From Neelides folsomi (Eukaryota > Arthropoda > Collembola > Neelipleona > Neelidae), in NCBI GenBank assembly GCA_034687125.1, contig JAQGBZ010000485.1, positions 1-41,694 of the forward strand: a DNA stretch of 41,694 bases, written 5' to 3'. The translations under genes and the position numbers were made by a program. Under the pieces are notes generated by a model. It was not told the DNA's origin. It worked only from the letters and a program-made list of their open reading frames with translations, and did not search any database. How positions within the stretch are numbered: the first letter of the stretch is position 1; each line of letters opens with the position of its first letter. Positions 25,914 through 39,200 of this stretch are shown here, in pieces.

Positions 25914-27750
25914 ATGAAGATTTTCATATGTTTATTAATCGCTGGCGCCTTTGCGGCACCTCAACATAGTGAAGAACAAAAACAAACGTCAAAGCCTGGT
26001 TCATCCGAGACACCTGAAGTTTCCAATGAAGTTCCAATTTCAAATGTTGGGAACATCGATGTTCCTGAGCTTTCAAGTGAAATTGAGCAAGAGCCTGAGA
26101 TAGTTATTGGTATATAGAAATAAAATTCAAAATGCGTTATATTAAATTAAATTAGGTAATGTATTATTAATAGGATAATTAAAATACTAATTTATATAAT
26201 TGAAAATGATTTATTTTAAATCTTAATTAGAAGAACCACATGAAAGTCATTCAAGTGAATCTCATTGGAAAACATTGGATGGAAATCCTCCAGATTTGAT
26301 GGCCCACAGAGGATCAAAGGCATTTTTGCCAGAACACACCTTAGGAGCTTATGAATTGGCCGCGATTCTTGGAGCAGATTATGTTGAACCTGATCTTGTC
26401 TTGACCCAAGATGGCCAATTTGTTTGTTATCATGACTTAACACTTGGTCAAGGCACCGATGTTGCCACGAAGGAAAAGTTTGCGCATTTAAAAACTGATT
26501 GGACATTTATGGAAAATGGGAAGGAAGTTGAAATTAAAGACGAATGGTTCATTTTCAACTTTACGCTTGATGAAATCAAAGAGCTGAATGTAAAGCAGAA
26601 AAATGTTGGCATTCGCCCGCAATATTACAACCACCTGTTTGAAATCCCAACTTTTAAGGAATATTTGGACCTTGTGAACAGAATGACCTACAAGCTTAAT
26701 CGAACAATTGGTAAAATAACTATATTTTGATTAATTTTCAATTAATTAAAATATTAACATTTAATTTGATTTAAAATATAAAATAAATCTAATACACACC
26801 CTAATATATAATATATACCATAATATTATAATGCAATTAATCTAATCATTTAAAAATTAACTTGATTAAAATATTAACAATTTTGATCAAAATTTTAATA
26901 AATATTTTTAAAAAATTAAAAATTAACAGAAAATAAAAGTAATATTGAAAATGGCAATTTGAAAAATTATTTAGGAATTATTCCTGAAATTAAAAAACCC
27001 AAATTCCACAACGAGATCTTAAAACGCGGGGATCATTACATGGAGGATCTTCTCATCCAAGAAATCAAAGCTCAAGGCTACCCGATCAAATCCACTCAAG
27101 CTACAACTTGCCACTACAAGGAAAACAACGAAGAAGTTGAAGTTCCCTGCGGTCTAGCAATTCTCCAATCTTTTGAAAGGGAATCCCTCAAATATCTCAA
27201 AACCCTCACTGATCTCGACCTTCTTCTCCTCGTGGACGCAAATGTGGGCGACTTGACTAATAAAGGAATTGAAGAAGTGGCAGAATACGCCAAACATGTA
27301 CATGTCTTGAAAGAATTCTTATACTCAGGGGTTAAAAAAGTGATCGATGCTTTGCCGGACGAATATCGATATAATAAAACAGAAGTTGAGGAAATGGGCG
27401 GCTTTGCAGAAGATATAATTACTAAAGTTCATAAGGCAGGAATGAAAATAGGTCTTTTTACTATTTATGATTCAAGGGAACCTTCCTACATGGGTTGTGC
27501 TGTTAAATGCGAGGAAGAGAATTTAAGAAGAGAATTATTTTTTTACTTTGAACACGGAGTGGATGGGTTGTTTGTTGAGAATATGATGGAAGCAAGGGAA
27601 ATGATGATGCATTTTAACCAAACGTTGTACGAGGACGAGAATGGAAATGGAGATGAATATTCAGTGGGAACGACGACGACAGCTTTAAAGGTAAATGCGG
27701 CAATAGGGTGTTTACTGCCTTTAACCTTTTATTTTTATTCTTACAATTAA
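25914..27750 (+). CDS. Secreted GlpQ-type glycerophosphodiester phosphodiesterase, three exons
   Basis: Exons: 25914-26109, 26231-26710, 26930-27750; both introns are phase 1; 498 residues. The family cleaves glycerophosphodiesters to an alcohol and glycerol 3-phosphate with a metal-dependent TIM barrel. The active-site residues are visible: H-R in M-A-H-R-G, Glu in L-P-E-H-T, Glu and Asp in Y-V-E-P-D-L-V, His in C-Y-H-D, and the metal-ligand Glu in I-I-P-E-I-K-K-P just after the second intron. F-T-L-D-E-I-K-E-L also matches GlpQ. The N-terminus (M-K-I-F-I-C-L-L-I-A-G-A-F-A-A) is a signal peptide followed by an acidic Ser/Pro-rich spacer. The C-terminus ends in a hydrophobic stretch (I-G-C-L-L-P-L-T-F-Y-F-Y) like a GPI-anchor signal. 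The barrel resembles bacterial periplasmic GlpQ more than animal GDPD1/GPCPD1, so transfer is possible but unproven. Confidence 0.88.
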
Positions 27751-29209
27751 ATATAATAATGAATAATTAAAATCGACTTTTAAGCTTTGAACCATTGGCA
27801 AATAAATTTGAAATCTTAGGGAAATGAATCTGTAAATTATGGAATTTATAATTAATATTAATTTAAATATATAAAGTGTACAATAAATTATCTAATTATC
27901 TACTACATCAACTGTATTATAAAGAAATGATTCTTTCAAAGGTGATTTATATGTTTAATGTGAAAATTGTTATTATTGATAATTTAATTTATATTTCCAT
28001 TATAGAATCTTGTATAATAGTAATGTGTTGTTTTATTATTTTGCGATTATTCCATAACTAAAACTTTAAATTGTGATGTTAAAATGCTTTAAATAAATTC
28101 AAAAATCCAATTTGTCTTAAATACATTTTTACATCACTTTATGTTCACAATAAGCATTTTCCAAAAATACTGATGCTGAATTCAATTAAGAAAAAATATT
28201 TTATTTAAGAATTTTAAAATAATTTAATTTTAAAAAATGATAAATGGCTTATAATAATGCCTAAAAATAAACAATGCCATATTTTTAAACTTCTTAATAC
28301 ATAAATTATGTATAATATAGTAAGTAAAGCGTATATTTTACTTTTATATGAATGTGATAGCTAGGATGCAACTTTTAAAATTGATTCATTAGGATTCATC
28401 AGTTATGAATTTATGAAAGATAATTCATTTATTTATTGTACAGTTCTCATTAATAGATCGCCATTGCATATTGTGAGACCCGGATTATAAAATATGATAT
28501 TGCATTGTTAAAGTTTACAATCATTAATTTGGATAATTAATAAAAATAGAATCTATGCATCTAGATGACACACACCATGTATTCATAAATATTTATGTTT
28601 ATAAAAAATAAATATAAAACATCTTTTGGAGTTCAAAAGCACACGGAAATGCATATGACATTCATTCTTTGTTGGTATAATTCTTCATTGGTATACAATG
28701 CTTATCATAATTATACGTAAAAGTTCATTACTAAAGTTAACCTATGTACTGTATACTTAATTTACCACTTTTCCTAATGGCTGAAGTTTGGTCTAATTCA
28801 TCTAATATTCATTAGCTTAACATTATTTACTAATACATAAAAGTATAATTATAGTATGGTACATTAAACAATTTTAGTTTTACTCTTACAATTTAATTGC
28901 CAGTAATTAATTGCATTATAAATTAATGCTCAAAGTCAGAACAGTAGAAAAATACATAATTAGAATTTAGTGATTGTGAGCTTAGCTCTCCAATTTGCGA
29001 CGTAGTTTTAAATGAAGAAGTTATGTATTGGATGAGGTTATAAAATATACAGTCAACTTATTTCGGGTTGGAAAACAAAATTCCACAAACATCTCGGAGG
29101 CGTCGAAGGAATCTCTTTCAGTTTCTCTTGAGCTTATTACGTAATTGAGATGAGAGCGAGCGAGTGGACTTAAATTAAAGATGAGCGGATGAGAAAAAGA
29201 TCCCATGGA
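27751..29209. other. AT-rich spacer between convergent GDPD and ChaC genes
   Basis: The region carries the 3' flanks of two genes that point towards each other. No other gene was found. A 61-codon hydrophobic frame at 27876-28061 has no supporting feature. Confidence 0.5.
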
Positions 29210-32200
29210 TCACCTCCGAGTGAGATAGGAGTAAAGTGCTTCTAAATGTGGATCTCTCACTTGTGGAAATTCTTTCCTCATATAACTCCTAAAGAGATAC
29301 AAGGTCAGAATATTTATTATATTATGAGAATTAAATAAAAATATTAAAATGAAAGATGCTCTAAACATTCATCAATTAGTCAAATAAATCTCATTTCACA
29401 ATTAAAAATATTCACCTAAGGAAAGCAAGATATTCCACATTTGATCCGCAGTTACCAAAAGCTGTTCCTATCTGTAAAAAAACCAAAATTATTATTAAAA
29501 ACCAAGTTTCTTTAAACAATTAAATAGAATGTTTGGCAAAATGTCAAAATGAGCCGAAAAATAACCACGTGAGTGGGTCATGTTCATTTTCCACTAAACT
29601 CATTTAAACGGCATTGAAGAATTTATATTTAGTAAACACTGTTAAATTGATTTTAAATGTTTTCACCTCTTGAGCCATTGTGGACTCGTCATCCTCTCCA
29701 AGCCAATAAGTGTTACCAGGCAGGGCAATGTAAGTGAGGGATGCAAGTGGGTCAGAGCCAGATTCAGGATAAAATAGGGAAATTGTGGGACTGTAGCCGC
29801 CCAGACGATTTTCTCTTTCTTCAAGGTAGTCGAGGATTTCCTCTGACTCCTTCCGGGGTATCCTGTATGCACATCCATGAGTGAGGCCCTGAAAAATAAT
29901 CAATATGGAATTATTATTTAATAAGATTATAATTTAATATCCTGTTTATTTATGCATTACTAATATACTTTCAATCATGTTTGGAATTTATATTGATATA
30001 ATTTCTGCATCATTAATTTTTAATCAAAATTGCATCGAATAATGAAGATAAAATGAATTATTTATTACCTTTCTGTCAGGCACCAAGGTCGCCACGCGTC
30101 CAGGCTGAAATGATTTAAATGTAAAATATCATTTATCTTTTCCCTTCAGACTTTCCAATTTATTGTATGCTATCATGAAACCTCCTCATCCGTTATTCTC
30201 AATATTTTACGACCTTAAATACCTAAAATCATTTCATGAGACTGACTGAATGATTATTTTTTAAAGCACTATTACAAAGGTCAATCAAGTGGAAAATAGC
30301 TATTTTAAAGTAACCCTTTGAAAAAATCCATTGGTTTTTAAATTCAATTAGAATTACCACAATACGTGTATCAGAGTTAACACTCTTTTGAAAACCAATT
30401 TTTACTTTTAAAGAAAATATCTCAAATTTTCTAACAATCAGCAATTATGTTCTCTATAACACTAAAAATAATTACAATAACTTTAATTTGTCACTTGAGC
30501 TCTAATTACTTTAATTGCTTCAATAAAGCTGTAAACGACTTTGTATAGCTTCGCATGCACTTTAACACATTTCAATGGGTATTTCTTCAAAACTTCGAAG
30601 ATTCCAATTTAATTTCATCACTAGTTGAAGGATTTTAGCTTAGACTTTATTTTTAACCTAGCTTCAAATATAAAAATCGATGAGAGTGGACATAGTGGAG
30701 AGAGAACATATTAAAGTTAAAATTGATTTTCAAGAGTGCTAACTCTAACACGTAGTTGTAACAATTAAAATGTTGAACTTATATTTGATAAATTGAAAAG
30801 GTGAACTGAAATTGATGGATTTCAATATATATTTTTTATAAATGATTTAATTAGGTCAATACCTTTCAAAAAAGTATAGGTTTCTAGAGGAAATTAAATT
30901 TTGAAATCTTTGGATCCCGAATTATATACTGCGTTCAATAAAAATCTTTATTTTGATGTTCAATTTAAAAATTTAAACGCTTAAAAATTAGTTTATAGAT
31001 TACATACATATAATTTTTATGAAGAATATTAAAAAATTGTTAAATAATTGATACCACTAAAAACGCTTAAAATAAAATTAACAGCGGAGTCAGCCCAGTT
31101 TAAATTTTTCAAAGCCATATAAACAAACATCCCGCGAATACTCATCAAAGTTTAAATTAGAATTTTTGTGGAGTTTAACGTTTGTGGTTAAATAAATTAT
31201 ATGATCAATTAATGGATATACAAATCTACAATTCATTTATGGATTAGTATAATAGTTATGTATAATATGTAAATATTTAGAAATATTTGTTACGAATGTA
31301 ATGTAAATCCAGTAAGTATATTACATATATATAATTAGTAAATATAATAAAAGCTTTGCAAAATTTCAGAAAGGCTTTGACTTTTCCAATACTATTAAGA
31401 CATTAGCATTCTTCTTCGCATGTTAACTTTTGATTATTAGTAAAAGCGTTCAAATGGAATTTTTGGCATCCGGAAGGTGGTTGGATAATGTTTTGTTAAC
31501 CTTTAACCGTTGTTTCACAATATAATTAATTTATGTTGTATCTATTGAGTATTTATGACTTAATTGAATTTGACTTTTATTTAAATATTAACTATTATAA
31601 TTATTAGGTATACTGAATACAAATACCAATAAACTAATAACACTAATAAGTAGTGAAAAAGATATAACATTTGCTTAATATAAGCAAAAGAGGAAAATAA
31701 TCAATCCAAGAGTAGATTGGAATGAAACGTGTTACACGTTTCACTGCAAGAGTCAAATGAAAAACAAATGTTTTTTATCCGCATGTAAATAGGACTGGAA
31801 TATCAGTAAGGGCCTATTCCAAATTTCGATTTGGTTTCTAGAGATATTTTAAAATTGACTAATTTAAAAGATATAATGGATATTAAGCCAAATAATGTCA
31901 CACAATAAAAAATCGCCTAGAATAATAGAAGATCCTTGAAAATCTTACATTCTCTTCTAGTTCTTCTCATAATTTCACTTTTTAAATAGTTGATTATGTT
32001 GAGTAATAATACTGGAGTTATTATATGTAACGTAGTCTATCAAACCGAATGTCCAATATATCATATCTCATCCTCTATCAGACTCATTATGTTTACCAAT
32101 TTATTTGGCATAATATCCATTAGATCATTTAAATAAATCAATTACAAAATTACAAAATATCTCTAGAAACGATAAAAAAATCGAAATTTGAAATAGGTCT

Positions 32201-32697
32201 TTACTGATATTCCAGTCTCATTTACATGCGGTCATGTACAGTTAGGAAAGTGAGGTTTCTCTTCATATGCAGTTTTCCACGCTAATTAATGCATTTGCTG
32301 ATGCAATGAAATCTCTGTATTTTCTCAATGAAAATCTCAATGTGCTTCTCTCCCACATTCCTCTTAAGATCAATAAATCGAAGTACTACGTTTTATTCTA
32401 TCCTGCAGATACTACACAATAACAATCTTTTTGCCTTTCAACAAATTCCCATTATTTCCAAAATCGCTTTTTCCATATTCCATTATTTTATAAATTTCAG
32501 TAACTGAATATAATAAATTAAATAGTTTATTAAAATTCCAAATGTTTAAATACCTTTTGCGGTGAACCTCGATGAACGGTATTTCCTTGATAGAATCTTC
32601 TCACAAATCCCTTGATGTGTCCTTTGACCACTTCATCATATTTGAACCCAGGTCTCCAGCAAAGGGATCCATAACCAAAGACCCAAATCTCTTCCAT
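29210..32697 (-). CDS. ChaC-family gamma-glutamylcyclotransferase (CHAC2-like), five exons
   Basis: Minus-strand exons: 32697-32554, 30104-30069, 29888-29667, 29471-29416, 29288-29210. Phases fit (0, 0, 0, 2), giving 178 residues, close to the usual ChaC2 length. The family acts in the cytosol, cleaving glutathione to 5-oxoproline and Cys-Gly. The nucleotide-like loop W-V-F-G-Y-G-S-L near the start is the family hallmark, followed by R-R-F-Y-Q-G-N-T-x-H-R-G, P-G-R-V-A-T-L-V, G-x-A-Y-R-I-P and Y-L-E-E-R-E (carrying the expected catalytic Glu). C-G-S-N-V-E-Y-L comes close to the C-terminus. P-G-R-V-A-T-L-V is on a 36-base micro-exon. The first intron is 2.4 kb and holds a TIR element; the rest are 128-194 bases, apart from 180 bases after the micro-exon. 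ChaC1 versus ChaC2 is decided on length only. Confidence 0.9.
31779..32231. mobile_element. About 450-bp TIR element in ChaC intron 1
   Basis: The left arm (31779-31897) and right arm (32099-32231) are inverted copies with scattered differences. CCGCATGTAAATAGGACTGG (from 31779) answers TCATTTACATGCGG (32218-32231). Also shared are AATATCAGTAA, CAAATTTCGATTT, TTTCTAGAGATATTTT and TAATGGATATTA. The middle is non-coding. No target duplication is obvious. A MITE-like element of unknown family. Confidence 0.75.
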
Positions 32698-34263
32698 GTC
32701 GAGTCGCATTTTGAGATTTCTACGTCTCCGTTTTCTCTTCCGCCCTAACCAGCCAAGCCAGTGTTTTCAGAATGTGCCAAGAGCTCCGAAGTATTCGGAG
32801 CCACAAAGTGCAATGTGGAACGGAAGGACCGGAGAGTATTTATATGATCACTCCCACGTACTTTTCCTCCTCGTCTTATAAGGCGGAATGTGAGAGTGTG
32901 TGGAGCTGTGTTGGAGGAATATGACCGGTGAATGAATAGAAATTCTACGCTAACGGGATGTGGGGAAGAGATAAATGAGAGCTGTGGAAGCAGCAAGAGG
33001 AAAACTCCGTTTGAAGGAAAACACCCCAGTGGAGTTTCGTTATATTCGGATGGCTGACGCAATTTTTGTACCTTTTTTCCAATACCTACATATTTTGCTT
33101 TGCCTTTGTTGACCGCTTTGATTGAGGACGATCCTTTTCATAGAATTAGAAAGGCCAGTGTAAATTCCATCAAAGAGATAGGAATTTCTATTGTCTTTTA
33201 TATACAGAGTTATTGGAGTATCGGAAATGCATTTAATGAATAGACCATTATTAAATGGTTTTAATCCTCTATATTATCATTTGATTTATTCATATTTAAT
33301 GTTGATTCACATGTTTTAATGGATTGACAAAATACACAAAAGGTAGTTGAATTAAATGAAAAACAAAATGGTCATAAAGGGTCAACATGGAATGGACGGT
33401 TTTTCCAGTTTGATGAATAAACAATGTTTAAAATACCATATAGAAGTAGTAGAAACAGAAGAATGTACCTGTGAAGAATATAAGGTACAGAGAATGTATA
33501 TACAAAATATTTGCATACCATATTTAGAGTAAATACTATAAGCCATACTACTCGTTGACTAATTGTGAAGGTATCTACAAGCATTGATTCAATGGTTTAA
33601 TATGCAGAGAGATTATTTTATTATTCACTGCTATGTTGTAGTTATACATAATTAAATATTTGACCTCATTGAAGAATTTGATAAAAATAATTATGGAAAA
33701 TATTTTATTACTCTCCTTGTGGAAAATTTAGATTTTCACCGTTCGTTCCTTACAAACTTGGTAATTTTTGAGGTAAAGTTCAAAGGACGTCCAACCCATC
33801 AAAGTATCATTTGTTCGGATTGTTTACGTATTCTAAATAAGATTACACTAATGTGCATATTCCGACTGCCACATCCATATTCAGTTTAACACTATTGTTC
33901 ATTATAACATTTTGTTAAATCAATATTGTATCAATATCAGCATCTGTATGTTATGTACTCATTCTAAAGAAGAGTAAAAGTTCCTAATGACCTAATGAAA
34001 GAAATCCATTGAGATCATGGAATGTTTTGAATCTTTGAACCATGATAGGTCTGATTAGTTATGTATGTGCAAAGGACAAATTAAATAGTTATAATAATGT
34101 TAATAGGGTATCTAAATTAAAGCTAAATCAAGGCGACTGTGAGAGGAAGGTCAAGGGTTATCTCCAATTATATTCATTTCCGTCCCGTTATTCATTTTTC
34201 AATCCAATTCTCTCTGATTCATGATTCCAAAGGAATGTGGGAAGTGGAAATAACTGGAAATAA
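32698..34263. other. Upstream region of ChaC gene and spacer
   Basis: 32700-33060 is clearly less AT-rich than the rest and probably holds the promoter and 5' UTR of the minus-strand ChaC gene. Long antisense frames there (32745-33062) look accidental. From 33060 to 34263 I see nothing further; a 58-codon frame at 33356-33532 contains a C-x-C but has no family match. Confidence 0.4.
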
Positions 34264-35163
34264 CTGGTTATAAGTAGAGAGCGGACTTATATGTCTTATC
34301 AAATGCGATTATATGCATGCAATTTGCAGGGGGAAAACGGCGAAATATGCCGATATTGCATATGCATATGTAAAACATGCAAAAATATATAATTGTATAC
34401 CCCTTTATTATAAATTTTGTATTCAGAGTCTAAATTTTATATAAAAATAAACAGTACTATAAGTCATCTTTTTACAATAAAATAAATTCTTTAAACCTAA
34501 ATTTACAATTAATTAGTAAAAGTTCCTATTTTATCTGGTCGAATTATTAATGCTTATGTTAAATAAAAAATGTGGATTTTCAGCCAATAGGAAAAATAAC
34601 GATATTTTCAAATAAAAGACAAATTACTTCAAATGAATTCTGCCTGTTTTAAAAACCTTAACTTATCCAATCATTTATAAATAGGTCTAAATTAGTTTTT
34701 AGCAAATAGCTTAATTTAGGTGATATACATCGTTTGAACTCTTTCTAAAAAATCCCATTTGTACTAAAGCACGCGGGTAGATTAACTTTGCATTTAATAT
34801 TAAAAATTACATACCATTCTAGTTAATACCTACAGTACTATTACCCCTAATTATAAGATATAAACAAATATTTAATCGAATTTTTAATATATGTATGATA
34901 TAAACAAATATTTATTCAAATATTTAATATATTTGTACAAAATAATCGATTTTAAAAAGAAAATTTTAAAAAATGGGAAAAATATGCACGAACGTCGGCG
35001 ATATGTCTCAAAACCCGAAAATATGCTCGACATGCCATGAGAAAAATTCTCAAAAGATTCCTTATTTTAATGGATCAGTTCACTTCCAAAGTTTGAATGA
35101 ACATCCCTCACAAATGAAAAACATGATATTGCATAGAAGTCCGCTCTTTAGTTATAAGGAGTT
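34264..35163. mobile_element. About 0.9-kb non-autonomous TIR element
   Basis: TTATAAGTAGAGAGCGGACTTATATG (34269-34294) is nearly the reverse complement of the stretch ending TTATAAGG at 35160, which contains CATAGAAGTCCGCTCTTTAG. Just inside each end are patches with CGGCGA and ATATGC motifs (34335-34385 and 34973-35040). A pair of 35-40 base direct repeats with GATATAAACAAATATTTA lies at about 34856 and 34897. No transposase is present; the 69-codon frame at 34973-35182 spans the right end and is probably chance. Confidence 0.6.
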
Positions 35164-35182
35164 TTATTCGGTTTGGTTGTAA

Positions 35183-36220
35183 TGATCCGGAGCCGGTAAA
35201 AAGTGGTCAGGCGCAAGTCGACAGCAGCTATAAAGAAAACTTTAAAAAAAGATTAGATCCTTTCTCACAAGACGCATTTGATATTTGCCATTCTTTCTTC
35301 CAATAACATTAAAAAAAATGCAATTTAAAGCAAGTTAATTCTAGATACAATATTGTAACGCGATACAAATGTTTTTACAGATATACTTCATTATTTCTTG
35401 TAAGTGTAAACAATTACGATCTTATTGTGAGAACAAGTAAAATATTGCCGTTCAATCCATTATTAGTTAATGATTGATGATTATGATTATTTATATTTAA
35501 CATATTCACATGAACTCGTCAACTACAGATTTAAAAGTCGAAAGCATTTTTGGTATTTTATTTACACAATATTGGATAGGAATGAATTTGATTAAATGTT
35601 AATGGGAAAATTAAGATAGCTGGAACTTTGAGTAAATTTTCTTTAACTAAAAAGAGGTCGATTTAATCAAATCCGCTGACAAAACTTCAATCTCCCATTG
35701 AATTAAAAAGTTAAAAATGATTAACTAACAAATAAATACATTTCCTGTACATTATTGACCACGTTTTCATTTTCATTGCAATATTTGGGATTTGCGATTA
35801 AAATGATATTAAAAAGATGATAATTAAGATTGATAAGTATATTTTTTGAAATTATAATATATCATTGATTATTAAAATGATTTTTAATTCTAAATCTCCT
35901 TACTTTCCATCAAGATAATTAAGATTAAAGTTGATTAAAGATTGATTTTAAATTTGTTTGTTTAATAAATTCTATATGGTGCGCTGCAAAATGGGAAACT
36001 TCGAGAGTTGACAAATAAAAGTTTCGTCGTTCGTTAGTTTCGTTTATTTCATCGTTAATCGTTCGTTGGCTTCGTCGTGTTTTCTTTCATTTCTCTTTTA
36101 CATAATATTTACATTTAAATAAATCAGAATTACTCATTGTCAGTATCAAAATAGTCAATTAGTAAAATTAACTTTGTAATTATCATCGCAATTAACGTTC
36201 AACATAATCTATCAATCATC
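35183..36220. promoter_or_regulatory. Upstream region of DNA ligase IV
   Basis: No gene seen. From about 36020 to 36080, just before the ligase start, CGTCGTTCGTTAGTTTCG and CGTTAATCGTTCGTTGGCTTCG form an imperfect repeat with unusually many CG dinucleotides for this window, a likely core promoter or 5' UTR. No clear TATA box was picked out in this AT-rich context. Confidence 0.35.
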
Positions 36221-39200
36221 ATGTCTACTGTTGAGAATGAAAGTGCCAACAAAATTCTCAGCGATGAAATCCCTTTCTTACAAATCTCCAAACTCATGGA
36301 AAAGATGAGCAAAGGAAGTGCCAAAGAGAAACTTTCTCAATTAGGAAATTTTATTAAAATTTACCGAATTCAATTCAAAAGGAAATATAACACTCTCGAA
36401 TCATCATATGCAAATGTAAAAATTATGTTTTGTTATTCATCATATGCTATTTGATATATTTTATAATAAAATATTCAAATAAATGACAATTGCTGTAATA
36501 TTCTAATTAAAATTAAAAGTTAACTATTATAATATCAATTTTGTAGGGTGACAGTTTGTACCCGTTAATCCGAACATTCCTTCCAGCTAACGATACTCAA
36601 GGCCGACCGGCTTTTGGATTCGGTTCATCACAACTCGGAAAAATGTTAGCGAAAATCCTCAGTCTCGACAAAAATTCACCCGAAGGGAAAATGCTCATTG
36701 AGTTCAAAGACCCAATAATTGTGGGAGAATCAGCTGGAGATTTAAGCACAATTGTTTATTCAATTGTTGAGAAGCGAAGTTCAAAGGTCCCTGGGGTTGG
36801 CCCACCTTTGGCTTACATTCATTTAGAGTTGGACAAAATTGCCAAAAGTCGTCAAGCCACAAGAGGAGATAAAGTTAACCAAACGGAGCAAATCAAAGTT
36901 TTGACCAAATTATTTAAATTATTAACTCCTTTGGAAGCCAAATGGTTAACAAGACTTCTTCTTCGGGATTTAAAACTCTCTTTGTCAATGACATCAGTTC
37001 TCAAATTGGTTCATCCGGAGGCCAAAGAGTTTTTAGACATTGATGGAAAACTGGAATCTGTAAGAACTTTTAATTCCGTTATTTATTTAAATAATTAATT
37101 TTAATATATTAAATTTTTAGATTTGTACTTACAGATAAAGATCACTTTACTTTATTATGAATTTTTATAATCCATTTTTCAAAAAATACATTAAAGTATA
37201 ATTTCAGGTTTGCCAAAAATTGAATGATCCTACCGTTAATCTTGTCGAAAAAGAAGTTTCACTTTTCCGTTTCTTTCGCCCAATGCTTGCAAGTTTTGTC
37301 GATGGGCTCACAACCAACAATGGAGATGATATTGACGAAGACGAACCTTCAACTTCCAAAACCTCAAAAGAGAAAAGGTCAATTAAACAAAAAGTTCAAA
37401 TTCCCGAACCTCCATTTTATCTTGAGACGAAATGGGACGGTGAGAGATTTCAAATTCACTATGAAAGAAATTCAACCAAATTAGTTTATTACTCAAGAAG
37501 AGGTCACGATTTTTCATCAAAATTTAATGAAACTTTGACACCTCGTCTGGCTCCGCTTATTTCCCCCGATGTTCAAAGTTTCATTATTGATGGTGAAATG
37601 ATGGTAATTCAAAGAAATATATTTACTAAATTAATAAATAAGGTGTTGAACAATATATTAACACAAAAGCAAGGTATTCAAATTCTATTGATGATTAATA
37701 TTAAAATTGTTTTCATATAGGCCTGGAGGAAGAAACATGGCGGTTATACAACTAAAGGTCAAGAAATCGACGTCAAACAGATGCGACTCGATAATGAAAA
37801 TCATTGCCCGGCCTTCATTGCATTCGACATCCTTTTCAAAGACGGAATTGTCCTTATGAATAAACCACTAAGGGAGAGATTGCAACATCTTGACTTTTTC
37901 CAGCAAGTGGAAAGCACTTTGATCAAATCTGAAGTGAAGGAAGTTCATGAAAAAGGATTTGTAATGGAAGCATTAAACGAGGCAATTGATAATTTAGAAG
38001 AAGGGCTTTTGCTCAAAGCACCAAATGGAATTTATGAACCTGGGAAAAGATCTGCTTCTTGGCTTAAAATTAAACCTGAGGTTATTTTCCATTTTATTTA
38101 TTTATTTAAATCATTATACTGTTTTAAAGTTTTGAAGTTCCCTTTTTCACCAATTTTTGCATTAAATCTTTGGTATTTAATATAATCTTGGTATTTAACA
38201 TACTATTATTGTGTTTTGATTAAATGATTTTAATTTAAATAATTTTAGTATATTGAAGGAAGTGCGTTAGACGATCTTGATCTTCTCGTCATTGGAGTTT
38301 ACTACAGCGAATCTGTTCACAGAAGTGGGAAAATTACTCGACTTCTCGTTGGACTTATTGAAGAAAATGGAAAACAAATGGTAAAAGTTTATGTAGAAAT
38401 ATAATTAATCGAACTCCATCTCTGTTAATTAATTGCTATTTATTATTCTATTAATTATCTAAAAACATAACAATGACTTTTACTCTCTTAGGATTTCATT
38501 GCTTTATGCAGAGTAAGCAGCGGTTTAAAACATTCCGAAATGGACGATTTGATCAAAGAGCTCGAGCCTTATTTCCTCAAAGATTCCTCTTTAATTGATT
38601 GGAAAGGCGAACGAAAGCCAGATTTCTTCATAAATCCTCAAAAATCCATCGTGGTTCAAGTGAAGGCCTCCGAGATTACACACAGTTCCAAACACACTTT
38701 AAAGCTCACACTTCGATTTCCTCGAATCACCGCCATTCGAAGGGACAAACCCTGGGACGAAGTTCTCACTTCATCCGAACTATACAAAATCCGTGATACT
38801 TGTGGAGGAAAAATGGCAAAAAGAAACGATGGTGGTTCTTATAAACCTTATAAAAAGTCTTGGTCTCCTGGTGGCTCAGCATCAAAATTCCACCCTTCAA
38901 ATCACAAAGGAAAGAAAAATGAAGCTGACAGTGAAGAAGATATTGCGGGACATTATGAGCAATATTCAACCCCTGATAAACTTAATAAAAACCAGCCGTT
39001 TACTTCAACCAAATCAGTTAAAACTGCTCTTTTCAAAGACCAAGGAACAAAAAGTCCATCTGCTAAAACTGGACCTTTTACAGGGAAAAGTTTCATGTTG
39101 ATTGGCGGAGTTCTGTGGAATGAATGTGCAGAAAATCAAATTAAGGTTCTTCAAGGAAAACTAGTCAAAGCAGTAACCGAAGACACTTTTGCAATTATTT

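Noticed and set aside
25914..27750. Relation to short GDPD-like sphingomyelinases of arachnids
   Set aside because: The length, GlpQ-type motifs after the catalytic His, and the metal-ligand block fit GlpQ better.
32745..33062. 105-codon minus-strand frame upstream of ChaC
   Set aside because: Lies in the less AT-rich promoter region where stops are rare; no domain, and it is not in a position to be part of the ChaC protein.
33356..33532. 58-codon frame with C-T-C resembling a SWIM finger start
   Set aside because: No second C-x-H pair at the right spacing and no flanking transposase.
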